Assembly: GCF_003014595.1 (NCBI RefSeq) | Contig: NZ_PYGK01000002.1 | Location: forward strand, 186,001-250,000 | Source: Chitinophaga ginsengisoli | GTDB lineage: Bacteria > Bacteroidota > Bacteroidia > Chitinophagales > Chitinophagaceae | Length of the DNA stretch: 64,000 bases | Reading direction: 5' to 3' | In this document: one piece after another, positions 15,559 through 25,316 of the stretch | How positions within the stretch are numbered: the stretch's first letter is position 1 | How the letters are laid out: each line of letters begins with the position of its first letter | The notes under the pieces: model-generated | Database searches by the model: none | What the model was told of the DNA's origin: nothing | Seen by the model: only the letters and a program-made list of their open reading frames with translations | Made by a program: the position numbers and the translations under genes

Positions 15559-18500
15559 ATGATCTTTTCCCACTTACACGTTCATACACAGTATTCTCTG
15601 CTGGATGGTGCAGCAGACATCAAGTCATTGTACAAGAAAGCTATGGCCAGCAATCAGCCGGCCCTGGCCATCACGGACCATGGTAACATGTTCGGCGTAT
15701 TCCAGTTTGTGGCGGAAGCTTATAACAACAAGCTGAATCCTGAAGATCCGAAGGATAAAAGGCTCAAGGTAAAACCCATCGTTGGTTGCGAGTTCTACGT
15801 GGTGGAAAATCGCTTTAAACGTGCCTTTACCCGTGAGGAAAAAGATATCCGTAATCACCAGGTGCTGCTGGCTAAAAATGACGAAGGTTATCGTAACCTC
15901 ATCAAATTGTGCTCGCTGGGATACATGGAAGGCTTATATGGTAAATATCCCCGTATTGATAAAGAATTGATCCTCCAGTATCATAAAGGCCTTATTGCCA
16001 CTACCTGCTGTCTGGGTGCTTCTGTGCCCAGGGCTATCCTGAAAAAAGGAGAAGAAGCGGGTGAAGAGGAATTCAAATGGTGGCTGGACATCTTCGGCGA
16101 GGACTACTACGTTGAATTACAACGTCATGGTATTCCTGAACAGGAGAAGGTGAATGAATCGCTGATCAAGTTTGCCGCCAAGCATAATGTAAAGATCATT
16201 GCGTCCAACGACTCCCACTATGTGGACCAGGCAGACGCCAACGCGCATGACATCCTGCTCTGTATCAACACAGGCGAGAAAAAGAGCACTCCTACCATGA
16301 AGGATTTCTCTGATGATGATGTGTCCATGAAGAACAGACGTTTCGCTTTCTATAATGACCAGTTCTATTTCAAGACTACGGAAGAGATGAGCGCACTCTT
16401 CCACGATCTGCCACAGGCGATAGACAACACCAATGAGATCGTGGATAAAGTAGAACTGCTGGACCTCAAGCGGGACATCCTTCTGCCCAACTTCCCTATT
16501 CCGCCTCCCTTCCTGACACAGGACCAGTACCTGCGTCACCTGACCATGGAAGGCGCCCATAAAAAGTATACGGAGGTTACCGCAGAGGTAGAAGAGCGTC
16601 TGAACTTCGAACTGCAGGTAATTGAGAACATGGGATTTGCGGGTTACTTCCTTATTGTGTCTGACTTTATCAAGGCCGGACGCGACCTGGGGGTATTCAT
16701 CGGCCCGGGCCGTGGATCTGCGGCCGGTTCTGCCGTAGCTTACTGTATAGGTATCACCAATATTGACCCGATCAAGTATAACCTCCTGTTTGAGCGTTTC
16801 CTGAATCCGGAACGTAAGAGCATGCCCGATATTGATACGGACTTCGATGATGAAGGCCGGCAGAAAGTAATTGACTATGTGGTGCAGAAATATGGTAAGA
16901 ACCAGGTAGCACAGATCATTACCTACGGTACCATGGCCGCCAAGATGAGTATCAAGGACGTGGCCCGTGTGATGGACCTGCCACTGGTGGAATCCAACAT
17001 GCTGGCCAAAATGGTGCCTGATAAGCCAGGTATCCAGCTGGACCGTATCTTCAATGCACCTATCGACGAAGGAGAAAAGAGCCTGGCCGAAAAAGAAGGC
17101 CTGGGCCCTGAAGACCTGGAAAACGTAAAGCGACTGCGTGAACTGATCAAAGGACAGGACCTGCAGGGGGAAGTACTGAGAGAGGCCTGCGTATTGGAAG
17201 GGTCCGTACGTAACACGGGTATCCACGCAGCAGGTATCATCATTGCCCCGAAAGACCTGTATGACCTGATCCCGGTATCTACTGCCAAAGACTCCGACCT
17301 GCTGGTTACCCAGTTTGAAGGTAGTATCATTGAAAGTGCCGGTGTAATCAAGATGGATTTCCTGGGTCTGAAGACCCTCACCATCATCAAAGGCGCCCTG
17401 GAACTGATCAAAACCAATCACGGGATAGATATCAGCATCGATGATATTCCGCTGGACGACGCCAAAACATATGAACTGTACCAGAAAGGGGAAACCAACG
17501 CCACGTTCCAGTTTGAGTCTGCCGGTATGCAGAAATACCTCCGCGAACTAAAACCTGACCGTTTTGATGACCTTATTGCCATGAACGCCCTGTACCGTCC
17601 GGGACCGCTGGAGTACATTCCACTGTTCATCCGCCGTAAACACGGACTGGAAGAAACAGTATACGACCTGGCGGAAATGGAGGAATATCTGAACGATACC
17701 TATGGTATTACAGTATACCAGGAGCAGGTAATGTTACTGAGCCAGAAGCTCGCCAACTTCTCCAAGGGAGATGCGGACGTACTCCGTAAAGCCATGGGTA
17801 AGAAGCAGAAGGCAGTACTGGACAAAATGAAGAAACAATTCATGGAAGGTTGTGCCGCCAACGGGCATGACCTGAAAGTCTGCGATAAAGTATGGACAGA
17901 CTGGGAGGCATTCGCATCCTACGCGTTCAACAAATCCCACTCCACCTGTTACGCTTTCGTGGCGTATCAGACTGCTTATCTGAAGGCACACTATCCTGCG
18001 GAATATATGGCGGCCGTACTGAACAACGCCAGCAACATTGAAAAGATCACCTTCTTCATGGAAGAGGCGAAACGTATGGGAATAGACGTATTGCCGCCGG
18101 ATGTAAACGAGTCTTTCAAAGGTTTCGCGGTGAACAAACAGGGCCAGATCCGCTTCGGCCTGGCCGGTCTGAAAGGTGTGGGTGAAGCGGCAGTGGAAAA
18201 CATCCTGGAAGAAAGGAGAAAAGAAGGGCCATACAAAAACATCTTTGAGATGATCAGGCGTGTGAACCAGCGTGCAGTGAATAAGAAATCCCTTGAGGCC
18301 CTGGCCATGTCAGGCGCCTTTGACTGTTTCCCGGAGCTGCACCGTGCCCAGTACTTCCATAAACCTGAAAATGATACCACTACCGGCCTGGATAAGATCG
18401 TGAAATTCGGCCAGCAGGTATCTGCCGGGGTAGCTACCGCCATGGGTAGCCTGTTTGGCGAAGAATCAATGCCTGATATCGAACCGCCTAAAATCCCGCC

Positions 18501-19203
18501 TTGCGATGCATGGCCGTTGATCCTCAAACTGAACAACGAACGGGAGGTAACTGGTATCTACATCTCCGGACACCCGCTGGATGATTACCGTTTTGAAAGC
18601 CGGTATTACAATATGAATACGGTACAGGAACTAGTTGAATATCAAGCAGATCTGACCACACCCGGCAATGCACGTGCAGGCCGTGAACGTAACTTCAGAC
18701 TGGCTGTCTATGTGACGGGAGCGCAGGAAAGAATATCCAGAAATAACCGCCAGTTTGGCATAATGACTATTGAAGATTACTCGGGCAAATTCGAATTCGC
18801 CTTGTGGAGTGAGGACTTCATCCGTTTCGCGCCTTACCTTAAAACGGGGTTATGTCTCTTTATTAATGGCGGTTTTAAGGCCAAGCGTTTCAATGATGCC
18901 GAATATGAGTTTAAGGTGAGTGGTATACAGCTCTTACAGGAGGTGAAAAAGACGCATACGAAGAAGGTGACGCTGGTAACGATGCCTAAATTCATCACCC
19001 GGGAGCTGGTAGACTTCCTGGTAGACAATATTGCCAAATATCCCGGCGCCAGTGAGCTCTTCCTGCAACTCATTGATCGTGATGATCAAATGCAGGTCAA
19101 GCTGCACACTTTCAATAAACATATTGAGATGAACGATGAACTGGCGCACTTCTTGTCCAAACAGCCTGATGTCGATGTGTATATAGATACAATCAATAAG
19201 TAA
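15559..19203 (+). CDS. dnaE: DNA polymerase III alpha subunit
   Basis: 1214 residues, usual for Bacteroidota DnaE. It is the replicative polymerase catalytic subunit. The N-terminal PHP domain opens with HLHVHTQYSLLDGA (His5, 7, 9). The palm holds GPGRGSAAGS and the catalytic SMPDIDTDFDD, with Asp424 and Asp426 matching the two E. coli metal ligands, and the third Asp600 in KMDFLGLKTLT. Thumb/fingers motifs include NALYRPGPLE and YQEQVM. ASYAFNKSHS precedes the tandem helix-hairpin-helix (about 830-900). An OB fold follows (about 1020-1110). The start has GAATTTTG, one mismatch from the promoter box, 5 nt before the ATG. Confidence 0.98.
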   Translation: MIFSHLHVHTQYSLLDGAADIKSLYKKAMASNQPALAITDHGNMFGVFQFVAEAYNNKLNPEDPKDKRLKVKPIVGCEFYVVENRFKRAFTREEKDIRNHQVLLAKNDEGYRNLIKLCSLGYMEGLYGKYPRIDKELILQYHKGLIATTCCLGASVPRAILKKGEEAGEEEFKWWLDIFGEDYYVELQRHGIPEQEKVNESLIKFAAKHNVKIIASNDSHYVDQADANAHDILLCINTGEKKSTPTMKDFSDDDVSMKNRRFAFYNDQFYFKTTEEMSALFHDLPQAIDNTNEIVDKVELLDLKRDILLPNFPIPPPFLTQDQYLRHLTMEGAHKKYTEVTAEVEERLNFELQVIENMGFAGYFLIVSDFIKAGRDLGVFIGPGRGSAAGSAVAYCIGITNIDPIKYNLLFERFLNPERKSMPDIDTDFDDEGRQKVIDYVVQKYGKNQVAQIITYGTMAAKMSIKDVARVMDLPLVESNMLAKMVPDKPGIQLDRIFNAPIDEGEKSLAEKEGLGPEDLENVKRLRELIKGQDLQGEVLREACVLEGSVRNTGIHAAGIIIAPKDLYDLIPVSTAKDSDLLVTQFEGSIIESAGVIKMDFLGLKTLTIIKGALELIKTNHGIDISIDDIPLDDAKTYELYQKGETNATFQFESAGMQKYLRELKPDRFDDLIAMNALYRPGPLEYIPLFIRRKHGLEETVYDLAEMEEYLNDTYGITVYQEQVMLLSQKLANFSKGDADVLRKAMGKKQKAVLDKMKKQFMEGCAANGHDLKVCDKVWTDWEAFASYAFNKSHSTCYAFVAYQTAYLKAHYPAEYMAAVLNNASNIEKITFFMEEAKRMGIDVLPPDVNESFKGFAVNKQGQIRFGLAGLKGVGEAAVENILEERRKEGPYKNIFEMIRRVNQRAVNKKSLEALAMSGAFDCFPELHRAQYFHKPENDTTTGLDKIVKFGQQVSAGVATAMGSLFGEESMPDIEPPKIPPCDAWPLILKLNNEREVTGIYISGHPLDDYRFESRYYNMNTVQELVEYQADLTTPGNARAGRERNFRLAVYVTGAQERISRNNRQFGIMTIEDYSGKFEFALWSEDFIRFAPYLKTGLCLFINGGFKAKRFNDAEYEFKVSGIQLLQEVKKTHTKKVTLVTMPKFITRELVDFLVDNIAKYPGASELFLQLIDRDDQMQVKLHTFNKHIEMNDELAHFLSKQPDVDVYIDTINK

Positions 19204-19375
19204 GGGTACTAAAATGATCTAATTTGCATGGTCAAACGGCGCCTTTTAAACAAAACATACCGGCTGTCAAAAAAGCAGTAACTTGCATCCGGTTCGAAAA
19301 TTGAATGTATATATTTGCATTTATAAATTTATTCAGGAACTTTGATTTATAATAATTTCATAAACTTTAAATATC

Positions 19376-19693
19376 ATGGCATTAGAATTCACAGATTCGA
19401 ACTTCCAGACGGAAGTATTGAGCTCCGATAAATTGAGTGTGATTGATTTCTGGGCAGAGTGGTGTGGTCCTTGTCGCGCTATCGGTCCGGTTATCGAAGA
19501 GCTCTCTAAAGACTATGCGGGCAAGGTTAACGTAGGTAAAGTGAACGTAGATCAGAACCCACAGTTGTCAATCAACTACGGTATTACCAGCATTCCGGCT
19601 ATCCTGTTCATTAAAGATGGTCAGGTAGTTGACAAACAGGTAGGTGCTGCACCGAGAGCAATTCTGGAAAAGAAAATTCAGGCTAACCTCTAA
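19376..19693 (+). CDS. trxA: thioredoxin
   Basis: 105 residues. A general cytosolic disulfide reductase with the active site WCGPC (Cys30, Cys33) in FWAEWCGPCRAIGP and the cis-Pro in SIPAILF. Length and layout match classical thioredoxin 1. It lies 172 bp after dnaE and has its own likely promoter (GAACTTTG about 33 nt upstream, one mismatch). It ends in a strong terminator hairpin at 19714. Confidence 0.97.
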   Translation: MALEFTDSNFQTEVLSSDKLSVIDFWAEWCGPCRAIGPVIEELSKDYAGKVNVGKVNVDQNPQLSINYGITSIPAILFIKDGQVVDKQVGAAPRAILEKKIQANL

Positions 19694-19713
19694 TAGGTTA
19701 ACACTATAAAAAG

Positions 19714-19742
19714 AAGCCGGCTCGTCTCAGACGGGCCGGCTT
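19714..19742 (+). terminator. terminator after trxA
   Basis: An 8-bp stem AAGCCGGC / GCCGGCTT extended inward by CGTC / GACG, 20 bp after the stop, followed by TGTTATTG. It also faces the end of the large convergent gene at 19804. Confidence 0.75.
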
Positions 19743-19803
19743 TGTTATTGGGGAAGGACATAACCCCATCTATATACACATGGTTTATGCTCCCAGATGC
19801 CGC

Positions 19804-22800
19804 TTACCTGATCAACATTACTGATCCTCTCTGCAAGTATATCTTCTTTTCCGATCCATAATACGCATATTCAATCATATATACATAAGCACCATTTGGC
19901 AGCAACTCATTTCCGAAAGTTCCATTCCAACCTTTATTAAAATCAGTTGAAGTAAAGATTAATTCTCCCCAGCGATTATACACAGACATTTTAAAAATAG
20001 CTACGCCTCCTCCTTTTACGCGAAATACATCATTCACGCCATCCTTGTTAGGCGTAAAGGCAGTCGGAACATACAGGAACCGCCGGGTATCCACGTAGAC
20101 TGTTACGCGGTCTTCTTTTATACAGTTGAGCCCCGTGACGGTAGTTACTATATATGTGGTCCGCTGCATAGGCTGAACAACAGGCGACGCACAATCCACA
20201 CAACTTAATCCTTCTACAGGCGTCCAGGCATAATCCGGCGCATTAATAGCGTGCAACTGTACGTAATCACCCAGCCTGATAGTCGTATCGCTGTTTGTTA
20301 TAGTGACTGCTGGTATATCAATATCATTCACTTCCGCATTGCTGCTGGCCACACATCCGTTGGCGTCAGTCACCTTTACACCATAATTGCCTGCTGAAAG
20401 CCCTGTCAGATGTGTAGATGATGTCGGTACACCATTGACTTCGTAGTTATATGGAACAGCTCCTCCATTAGCGCTTATTGTCAACTCTCCATTTCCTCTG
20501 GTACAGATTTCATCGATTGGAGTAATGGCTAAATTGATAGCTGTGGGAGCCGTTAATGTTACCGTGGTGCTATCCTGGCAATAGCCGTTACGACCATAAA
20601 CTTTGTAAGTGCCTGCATCCAGATTATTAAAGGTGGTGGCTGTCTGGTATGGCTGATTATCGATAGCAAATTCAAAAGGAGGCTGTCCTGATATCACCGT
20701 CATACTTATCGTCCCATCCGCAACTCCATCACAACTGGGCGACTGAATAGCCACGGAAAAATCGATCATGTTGGTCCGATCTATGCTGATAGTTGCCTGC
20801 CTCGTAATGGTACAACCCAGGTTATCTTTTATATCGATATTATATGTCCCCGCTAACAATTGGGTAAAATTGTTCTGTGTTCCTCTGTCTGTGCCATTCA
20901 GTACATATGTGAATGGAGCCGTACCTCCACTGGGATTCACCACAATACTACCTGTTGCATTCCGGCAATCGATCAACCTTATATCGAACGTCGCGTCCAA
21001 TAAAGGACTGATATTAACGACAACATCGTCTGTAGCCGTACAACCGTTAGCGTCTGTTACTACCACACTGTAAGTACCACTGGTAGTTACAACAAGACTA
21101 CTACCCGTGCTGTTATCAGACCATTGATAGGAACTGAACCCGGTGCCCGCATCCAGTAATACCGGCGTGCCATTACAGGTAGTCACATCCAATCCGAGGT
21201 CCACCACAGGAGGCGGCGCCGCAGTAATGGTTACCTGTTTGCTGATTGTACAACCCAGATTATCTTTTATATCGATGGTATATGTACCTGCGATAAGTTG
21301 GGTAAAACTGTTCTGCGATCCTTTACTGATCCCATTCAGCGCGTACGTGAATGGAGCCGTACCACCACTGGGATTTACCACAATGCTACCTGTGCTATTC
21401 CGGCAATCGATCATGGTGGTATTGAACGTGGCATCCAATACGGGACTTATATTCACGACAACATTATCCGTAGTCGTACAGCTGCCCCCATTTGTTACTA
21501 TCACACTATAGGTACCGCTTGCATTTACCATAAGGGTACTGCCCGTACTGTTGTCAGACCACTTGTAGGAACTGAACCCGGTACCGGCATTCAGTAATAC
21601 CGGCGCCCCGTTACAGGAGGTCACATCCGGTCCCAGATCTACCGTACGAGGCGCTACTACAACAATGTTTCTGCAGGTGGTTTGTTGACTGGGAAGGCCT
21701 TCGTCCATAATCATATTGACAGTATAAATACCTGGTTGATTATAGGCAAATGACGGTGGATTAATCAGCGTGGATGAGGGTACAGTACTATTGTTACAGG
21801 TACTGAATTTCAGTCTGGAAACAGAATTACTCGGGGCGCTGGCCACAAAAGTATACAGATCATCTTTGATCCTGAAAACGGTAGACAATGAATGCGGATA
21901 ACTTAGATTTCCGACATTACCATAAGATGTAGCTGTAATGTTGCCTGTAATACTGCCGCCTTCAAACTCCAGCTTCAGGATGTCGTTACTCCCGCCATTA
22001 GCGACAAGACCGAAGACACCGCCACAATCATTTACGATATAGATATCACGGGGAGCATTCAGCAAGCCGCTGGGATTGCCCATATTTGTCGCCACCGGTG
22101 TATTCAGCAACGAATTACCAAAATCAAGGCGCGTAATAGTATTGTTGTTACCATTGGTGATAAATACATACCAGTTACCGTTATAATTCACGGTATAAAT
22201 ACCGGTCGGAAAATCCAGGTTACCCAGGTTGCCGAGGTTAGTTCCTGCAGGTGGGCTATTAAAGGAAGAACCAAAATCAAAACGTGTGACAGTGCTATTA
22301 TCAGCATTGATCGTCAGACCGTGCCAGGTACCTCCATCCTGGAACATGTACAGATCCACCGGAAAGGCAAGCGTACCAATATTCCCCCAGTTCGTACAGG
22401 TGGGCGTGTTATTCAGGCTTGAACCGAAGTCCAGCTTCGCGATCCCCGGACTGCTAACCAGTCCACCACCAACAACAATAATATGCCAACCATCAGCATC
22501 CTGTATGATCTGTAAGCCCTCCGTCTGTGGTGGGAGATTCCCGCCAACGTTACCCAGGTTGGTAACAACCGGTGTATTTAGAAGACTATTCCCAAAGTAC
22601 ATACGTACAATGGACTGGCTGTTATTGGTAACGAAGACATAGTAGTCGTTCCCTTCCTGGGCCATATCCAAGAATGTTGGAATATTAAAAACGTTACCAG
22701 GATTCCCCAGATTAACACCCTGAGGGTCCTGGAATAGGTTACCTGCACAAAAGTTCCAATAGTAGGAACTTCCGCCGGTGGAAGTATTTGTCAGATTTAC

Positions 22801-22920
22801 CTGTTCATTAACACAAACCGTGTCCGGGGCTGTAAAACTGGCCTGCTGGGCCAATACCGGTATACTCAACAATGAAATAATTAAAATATTAATACTGCCT
22901 GACAGTAAGAATGCTCTCAT
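19804..22920 (-). CDS. large secreted beta-propeller/PKD/SprB-repeat protein with CHU_C type IX sorting domain
   Basis: 1038 residues. A signal peptide (to about residue 25, ..IPVLAQ) is followed by a PKD-like piece. Then come about six repeats of 50-60 residues (roughly 60-370) with the pattern LDFGxSLxNTPxxTNLGN, a likely six-bladed propeller. Next are PKD-type and SprB-type repeats: two modules of 146 residues nearly identical to each other (IDCRN(S/A)TGSIVVNPSGG), plus two more divergent ones. The C-terminal about 90 residues are the gliding-motility-associated CHU_C domain (VPTAFTPNKDGVNDVF ... YNRWGELIF ... LPNGAYVY). Such proteins are exported by the type IX system and attached to or released from the cell surface. 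Binding target unknown. Confidence 0.9.
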   Translation of the reverse strand: MRAFLLSGSINILIISLLSIPVLAQQASFTAPDTVCVNEQVNLTNTSTGGSSYYWNFCAGNLFQDPQGVNLGNPGNVFNIPTFLDMAQEGNDYYVFVTNNSQSIVRMYFGNSLLNTPVVTNLGNVGGNLPPQTEGLQIIQDADGWHIIVVGGGLVSSPGIAKLDFGSSLNNTPTCTNWGNIGTLAFPVDLYMFQDGGTWHGLTINADNSTVTRFDFGSSFNSPPAGTNLGNLGNLDFPTGIYTVNYNGNWYVFITNGNNNTITRLDFGNSLLNTPVATNMGNPSGLLNAPRDIYIVNDCGGVFGLVANGGSNDILKLEFEGGSITGNITATSYGNVGNLSYPHSLSTVFRIKDDLYTFVASAPSNSVSRLKFSTCNNSTVPSSTLINPPSFAYNQPGIYTVNMIMDEGLPSQQTTCRNIVVVAPRTVDLGPDVTSCNGAPVLLNAGTGFSSYKWSDNSTGSTLMVNASGTYSVIVTNGGSCTTTDNVVVNISPVLDATFNTTMIDCRNSTGSIVVNPSGGTAPFTYALNGISKGSQNSFTQLIAGTYTIDIKDNLGCTISKQVTITAAPPPVVDLGLDVTTCNGTPVLLDAGTGFSSYQWSDNSTGSSLVVTTSGTYSVVVTDANGCTATDDVVVNISPLLDATFDIRLIDCRNATGSIVVNPSGGTAPFTYVLNGTDRGTQNNFTQLLAGTYNIDIKDNLGCTITRQATISIDRTNMIDFSVAIQSPSCDGVADGTISMTVISGQPPFEFAIDNQPYQTATTFNNLDAGTYKVYGRNGYCQDSTTVTLTAPTAINLAITPIDEICTRGNGELTISANGGAVPYNYEVNGVPTSSTHLTGLSAGNYGVKVTDANGCVASSNAEVNDIDIPAVTITNSDTTIRLGDYVQLHAINAPDYAWTPVEGLSCVDCASPVVQPMQRTTYIVTTVTGLNCIKEDRVTVYVDTRRFLYVPTAFTPNKDGVNDVFRVKGGGVAIFKMSVYNRWGELIFTSTDFNKGWNGTFGNELLPNGAYVYMIEYAYYGSEKKIYLQRGSVMLIR
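20772..21650 (-). repeat. tandem 438-bp coding repeat (two copies)
   Basis: Two adjacent modules within the CHU_C protein gene are very similar at DNA level with a period of 438 bp (146 codons). For example, TACAACCCAG recurs at 20811 and 21249, and GAACTGAACC at 21131 and 21569. Frame is kept, so unequal exchange would change repeat number without breaking the gene. Confidence 0.85.
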
Positions 22921-23175
22921 AGATAAATTGGATAAACCTATATAAAGGGTAGGGCTGACTACGTTTATAACAAATTTTCACAAAATGCGTTACTTATAGC
23001 ATTGTCCCAAAAACAAGCGGCAATTTACGAAATGATTATAATATGAAAGAATCATAATTTAACCGAAGAATATCGCTTTTCGCAGATTCACTATCTGCCT
23101 TATAGCTATAAGGTTGTAACTTTTCCAGGAAAAATAGCGGGACAAACCGTATATTTTAACATTCAAACTAGAACA

Positions 23176-25311
23176 TTGCGCAATTTTACCCTTATTATCC
23201 TTGCATGCCTCTATGTAATACCAGCCTTTGCCCAACGTAAATGTGGTACCGAGGAAGCTATGCAGCAACTTATTGCGTCCAACCCGGCATTCCAGAAGAT
23301 CCGTGAAAGAAAAGAAGCACGCCTCCAGGAAATGACCCGCTCAATAAAACAATCAAGGGCGCAAATGAAAACCGTCTATCCTACTGTCACTATTCCCGTA
23401 GTAGTACATATTGTGCTGAAAAATCCCAGCCTGGTAACAGACGAACAGGTGCAATCTCAGATAGATGCGCTCAATCGCGATTATAGCGCCAGTGCGCCGG
23501 ATATTCCCAGCATTCCTGATGCCTGGAAAGGACGCCTTGGCGACGCGCAAATACAATTCTGCCTGGCACAACGTACACCAGATGATAATCCCACTAATGG
23601 GATCGAGAGAGTAACCACCACCCGGACTTCTTTCAGTGTATCGAATTCCGCTTCGGCAGTAAAACATGTTTCCTCTGGCGGCGCTGACGCATGGAATAGC
23701 AGTAATTATCTCAATATATGGGTCTGTAACCTATCTGACAACTACCTGGGTATTGCCACCTTTCCCGAAGGATATGCTGCCCGTGAACAGGGCGTTGTGA
23801 TCACTTACACCGGTTTCGGTACGACCGGCAGTGCTGTGGCGCCGTTCAATGTGGGCCGTACTACCGTTCATGAAGTAGGCCACTATTTCTCCCTCCGTCA
23901 CATCTGGGGCGATGAATCCGGCTGTGCGGCAGACGATGGTATTGACGATACGCCTTTACAGGGCAACTATACCTACAACTGTCCGAAGTTCCCGGTTACA
24001 GACGCCTGCTCTGTAGATTCACCCGGCATCATGTTCAATAATTTCATGGATTATTCAGATGATGCATGTATGCTGCTCTTTACCTCCGATCAGGTGGACA
24101 GAATGCGCCTGTCGCTGAATGAAGACAGGGCTTCCCTCCTTTCTTCCAACGGCTGCGTACCGCTGAACCTCCTGGACAACGATGCGCAGATACTAAGTGT
24201 TACTTCACCTTTCGGACAGATCTGTGAAAACAGTATCGCCCCGTCTGTAATATTGAAAAACCAGGGTAAGAATACCCTTACTTCTGTGAAGATCAATTAT
24301 CTGGTTGACGATGGCTCGCTGAAAACCTATAACTGGACCGGCAGCCTGACGGCACTGAAAACAACTACCGTACAGCTGGATTCCAATACTACAGAAGAGG
24401 GCGCACACATTCTGAAAGCTTATACCCTCTCTCCTAACGGTATTGCCGACGATGATCCGACTAATGATACCGGCTGGACCACCTTCCAATACTACCGGGA
24501 TGCCAACTTTCCATATGTGGAAGGCTTTGAGGGTAACACCTTCCCTCCAACAGGCTGGGAAATAAAGAATTATGACAACAGTTATACCTGGGAGCTCACA
24601 TCAGACGCAGCCAGTTCAGGCACGAAGTCTATCGTGATGCATAACCTGGCTTACAATACCAACGACGCTATTGACGACATCCTAAGCCCTACTTTCAATC
24701 CGGCAGGTCACGATTCTGTGTTCTTGTTCTTCGATGTAGCGGCAGCTGCATTCTCCAGCGTCAATAGTTCGAATGCTGTGTGGGACAGCCTGCAGATCTT
24801 TACCACTTCCGACTGCGGTAAGACGCTTGACAGTCTCTATAAAAAAGGCGGTGCGGGCTTCGTGACCCGCAAACAACCGGTGACTACCGAGTTTGTTCCC
24901 ATGGCTTCTGAATGGCGCAGGGATTCTGTAAACCTGACCCCGATTATCAAAAAAGGTCAGTTCAGGGTGGTATTCAGGAATATCAGTAATGCGGAAAACA
25001 ACATTTACCTCGATAATATCAATATCGTTACGAAGAATACCTTGCCATACCTGAAGGAAAAAGGTATCGTAGTAGGACCGGTGCCTGTAGTGAATCAATT
25101 GTTCATTACCTTCCTGGAAGCACCTAACAATCTGGATTACATTGCGATCTATAACACTTTAGGGCAGCTGGTCACCAAACAACCCGGCACAGCTATCAAT
25201 AATAGCAACCGTTTTATCTTTGATTTGGTAAATGAGCCAAATGGTATTTATTTTGTAAAATTAATATACAGGAATAACGTCAAGACTATTAAGATAACTA
25301 AAGTGAATTAA
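23176..25311 (+). CDS. M43 (cytophagalysin/pappalysin-like) metalloprotease with type IX sorting tail
   Basis: 711 residues. The signal peptide MRNFTLIILACLYVIPAFA depends on a TTG start at 23176; no in-frame ATG is placed to keep it. A pro-region follows, then the metzincin domain with HEVGHYFSLRH (His232, Glu233, His236, His242) and the downstream Met-turn region FMDYSDDACM. The long zinc motif with WGDE and paired cysteines is typical of M43B. Residues about 330-430 are Ig-like. About 440-620 looks like a MAM/CUB-type jelly roll. The last 80 residues (GPVPVVNQLFI ... GIYFVKLI ... KTIKITKVN) are a type A Por secretion tail. It is secreted through the type IX system and is probably calcium-dependent. 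Confidence 0.9.
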   Translation: MRNFTLIILACLYVIPAFAQRKCGTEEAMQQLIASNPAFQKIRERKEARLQEMTRSIKQSRAQMKTVYPTVTIPVVVHIVLKNPSLVTDEQVQSQIDALNRDYSASAPDIPSIPDAWKGRLGDAQIQFCLAQRTPDDNPTNGIERVTTTRTSFSVSNSASAVKHVSSGGADAWNSSNYLNIWVCNLSDNYLGIATFPEGYAAREQGVVITYTGFGTTGSAVAPFNVGRTTVHEVGHYFSLRHIWGDESGCAADDGIDDTPLQGNYTYNCPKFPVTDACSVDSPGIMFNNFMDYSDDACMLLFTSDQVDRMRLSLNEDRASLLSSNGCVPLNLLDNDAQILSVTSPFGQICENSIAPSVILKNQGKNTLTSVKINYLVDDGSLKTYNWTGSLTALKTTTVQLDSNTTEEGAHILKAYTLSPNGIADDDPTNDTGWTTFQYYRDANFPYVEGFEGNTFPPTGWEIKNYDNSYTWELTSDAASSGTKSIVMHNLAYNTNDAIDDILSPTFNPAGHDSVFLFFDVAAAAFSSVNSSNAVWDSLQIFTTSDCGKTLDSLYKKGGAGFVTRKQPVTTEFVPMASEWRRDSVNLTPIIKKGQFRVVFRNISNAENNIYLDNINIVTKNTLPYLKEKGIVVGPVPVVNQLFITFLEAPNNLDYIAIYNTLGQLVTKQPGTAINNSNRFIFDLVNEPNGIYFVKLIYRNNVKTIKITKVN

Positions 25312-25316
25312 GTGAG

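Noticed and set aside
16117..17421. 434-codon open frame on the minus strand inside dnaE
   Set aside because: It is exactly opposite the catalytic core of dnaE; no protein family fits and the strong dnaE codons explain the opening.
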